In this document: positions 6,400 through 7,590 of the stretch, one piece after another
Layout of the letters: the number at the start of each line of letters is the position of its first letter
How positions within the stretch are numbered: the first letter of the stretch is position 1
Source of the DNA: Ectothiorhodospiraceae bacterium
Lineage (GTDB): Bacteria; Pseudomonadota; Gammaproteobacteria; Thiohalomonadales; Thiohalomonadaceae
Direction: 5' to 3'
Assembly (NCBI GenBank): GCA_007125455.1
Contig: SLDE01000165.1
Coordinates: 1 to 7,590, forward strand
Length of the DNA stretch: 7,590 bases
Translations under genes and position numbers: made by a program
The notes under the pieces: generated by a model
The model's input: only the letters and a program-made list of their open reading frames with translations
Told to the model about the DNA's origin: nothing
Databases searched by the model: none

Positions 6400-7068
6400 C
6401 TAGTCGACGGTAATGCGCAGTGCTGCCGCGGTGGCCAGCGGTGCCAGCGGCAGTGCCACCAGCAGCAGCGCCAGCAGCAGATAATACCATGGCATGGGGT
6501 CGCCGCCCGCCAGCGCCTCGCCTAGTGCCCCGGCACCAAGGATCAACACCGGCACACACAGGGGGATGATCAGCAGTGCCAGCAAGGCCCCGCCACCACG
6601 GGCCCCGAGGGTGAGGGCGGCGCCGATCGCGCCGAACAAGGCCAAGAGCAAGGTGCCAGGCAACAGGGTGGCCACCAGCCAAAGCAACTCTTCCCCGTGC
6701 AGGCCATACTGCATCCCCAGCAAGGGAGAAAGGAGTACCAGCGGCAGACCAGACCATAGCCAATAACAAAAAATGCGTACCCACACCACCACGCTCAGCG
6801 ACAACGGTAGCAACAGTAACTGTTCCAGAATACCGCTGTGATGATCGTCAGCAAACAGACGTGGCAGCGCCAACAAAGAGGCCAGAAGTGCGCAGACCCA
6901 GATCACCCCAGGTGCCATCTGACGCAGCAGTGCAGGCTCCACCCCCACCGCCAGCGGAAAGAGGCTGGCAATGGCGAGGTAAAAGGCGACCACCACCCAC
7001 AGATCCTGTTGCCGCCACAGATAGGTAATCAGCTCGGCGCGCAACAGTGACCACAACATCGCTCCCAT
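6400..7068 (-). CDS. ccmB: heme exporter protein CcmB (ABC permease)
   Basis: CcmB is the membrane permease of the CcmAB ABC complex, which uses ATP to release holo-CcmE from CcmC and CcmD. The protein is 222 residues from ATG 7068 (E. coli form 220) and almost wholly hydrophobic, with six likely helices. Family-typical stretches include FPLAVGVEP, MAPGVIWVCALLASLLALPRLF, the loop DDHHSGILEQLLLLPL, and the C-terminal ATAAALRI. The start is uncertain: TTG 7074, ATG 7068 and ATG 7059 are all in frame. ATG 7059 (MLWSLLRAEL) lines up best with the E. coli N-terminus, but GGGAG lies only 2 bases before it; TTG 7074 has TGGA at fair spacing. ATG 7068 is a compromise. It follows ccmA after 8 bases and precedes ccmC by 15. 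Confidence 0.95.
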   Translation of the reverse strand: MGAMLWSLLRAELITYLWRQQDLWVVVAFYLAIASLFPLAVGVEPALLRQMAPGVIWVCALLASLLALPRLFADDHHSGILEQLLLLPLSLSVVVWVRIFCYWLWSGLPLVLLSPLLGMQYGLHGEELLWLVATLLPGTLLLALFGAIGAALTLGARGGGALLALLIIPLCVPVLILGAGALGEALAGGDPMPWYYLLLALLLVALPLAPLATAAALRITVD

Positions 7069-7076
7069 AATCAAGC

Positions 7077-7590
7077 TTAATCCAGTGAGAAGCGGCGGCT
7101 GGGAAAGCTGGAGGAGGCACTGTGATGCGAGGTGATAATCGCCGCACCCCCAGCCTGAAGATGCCCTGCAATGTGCTCATCGAGCAGGTCAATACTGTCC
7201 CGGTCCAGGGAGGTATAGGGCTCGTCCAACACCCAAACTCGCCGCGTCGGCTGCAACAGCAGCCGACAGAGCGCAACCCGCCGACGCTGTCCCTGAGACA
7301 TCAGCCGCACCGGCTGCTCGGCCAATGCGGCCAGGCCAAAGCGGGCCAGTACCCGGTAGCACTCTTCCTCATCACCACTACGCCCCGCCAGGCCCTGATA
7401 GAGCGTTAGATTCTCCAGCCCACTCATCGCCTCACGCAGGCCATTGTGGTGGCCGATAAAAAGCAGCTCGCGCCCAGCGCTCTCACCACTCCCTGGAAGG
7501 CTCCAATGGATCTCGCCACGGGTGGGACGGCCCAGACCACACAGGGTACGCAGCAGGCTGGACTTCCCCGCACCATTTCGCCCGGCAACA
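7077..7590 (-). CDS. ccmA: heme exporter ATP-binding protein CcmA (5' end missing)
   Basis: CcmA is the cytoplasmic ATPase of the CcmAB complex that powers release of heme-loaded CcmE. The visible 170 codons run without a break from the window edge to TAA at 7077-7079. The frame contains Walker A GRNGAGKS (7560-7583), the ABC signature MSQGQRRRVAL (around 7270-7301; LSxGQ is the usual form), Walker B VWVLDEP with the catalytic D-E near 7221-7226, the D-loop SLD, and the switch histidine in ITSHH (near 7124-7129). Compared with the E. coli protein of about 207 residues, roughly 35 N-terminal residues lie beyond 7590. An ATG at 7427 would give only a fragment without Walker A, so it is internal. 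This is the first gene of the ccm run and the promoter should be upstream of it. Confidence 0.96.
   Translation of the reverse strand, partial: VAGRNGAGKSSLLRTLCGLGRPTRGEIHWSLPGSGESAGRELLFIGHHNGLREAMSGLENLTLYQGLAGRSGDEEECYRVLARFGLAALAEQPVRLMSQGQRRRVALCRLLLQPTRRVWVLDEPYTSLDRDSIDLLDEHIAGHLQAGGAAIITSHHSASSSFPSRRFSLD

Noticed and set aside
6421..6481. Repeated cagcag/gccagc motifs that look like short tandem repeats
   Set aside because: They encode Leu-, Ala- and Gly-rich membrane helix sequence of CcmB on the - strand and reflect codon choice (CTG, CTGGCG) rather than a repeat array.
7428..7590. Apparent truncation of ccmA, if it is taken to start at the ATG at 7427
   Set aside because: Reading the frame upstream by hand shows no stop to the window edge, and it includes an intact Walker A motif, so the gene is cut only by the window.

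Overview
The window is a normal, well-packed stretch of a moderately GC-rich bacterial chromosome. It holds two convergent transcription units. On the + strand is one complete gene for the flavoprotein subunit of flavocytochrome c sulfide dehydrogenase (fccB/soxF type). On the - strand is a nearly complete System I cytochrome c maturation operon in the order ccmA-B-C-D-E-F-G-H-I; only the 5' end of ccmA is cut off by the window edge. The FccB sequence is close to the purple sulfur bacterial type, and ccmA-I is a single run with separate ccmH and ccmI. Together these suggest a sulfur-oxidising gammaproteobacterium (Chromatiales-like or a relative). The genus cannot be told from the sequence alone.

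Layout: positions 1-33 hold a possible tail of an upstream reading frame and the fccB ribosome binding site. fccB occupies 34-1341. The 104-bp convergent gap (1342-1445) contains one strong hairpin with A and T runs on either side, which can terminate both units. From 1446 to the window end the - strand is almost entirely coding: ccmI (1446-2120), ccmH (2140-2568), ccmG (2565-3089), ccmF (3089-5014), ccmE (5014-5469), ccmD (5466-5624), ccmC (5617-6384), ccmB (6400-7068) and ccmA (7077 to beyond 7590). Five successive junctions (C/D, D/E, E/F, F/G, G/H) overlap by 1-8 bases, which points to translational coupling within one transcript. The ccm promoter must lie beyond 7590. No intergenic stretch exceeds 300 bases.

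How the genes work together: CcmA and CcmB form the ABC transporter that, with CcmC and CcmD, drives loading and release of heme on the periplasmic chaperone CcmE. CcmG and CcmH keep the apocytochrome CXXCH cysteines reduced, CcmI holds the apocytochrome, and CcmF (with H and I) ligates heme. FccB oxidises sulfide in the periplasm and passes electrons to a c-type cytochrome partner (FccA), which is itself a product of the Ccm pathway. The neighbourhood is therefore functionally coherent, although the two units are on opposite strands. All key motifs checked (the FccB cysteines, WWD domains, heme-ligand histidines, CXXC pairs, Walker motifs) are intact and no frameshift or mobile element was seen. 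I found no convincing evidence for an undescribed system; the findings are modest points about processing, gene form and arrangement.
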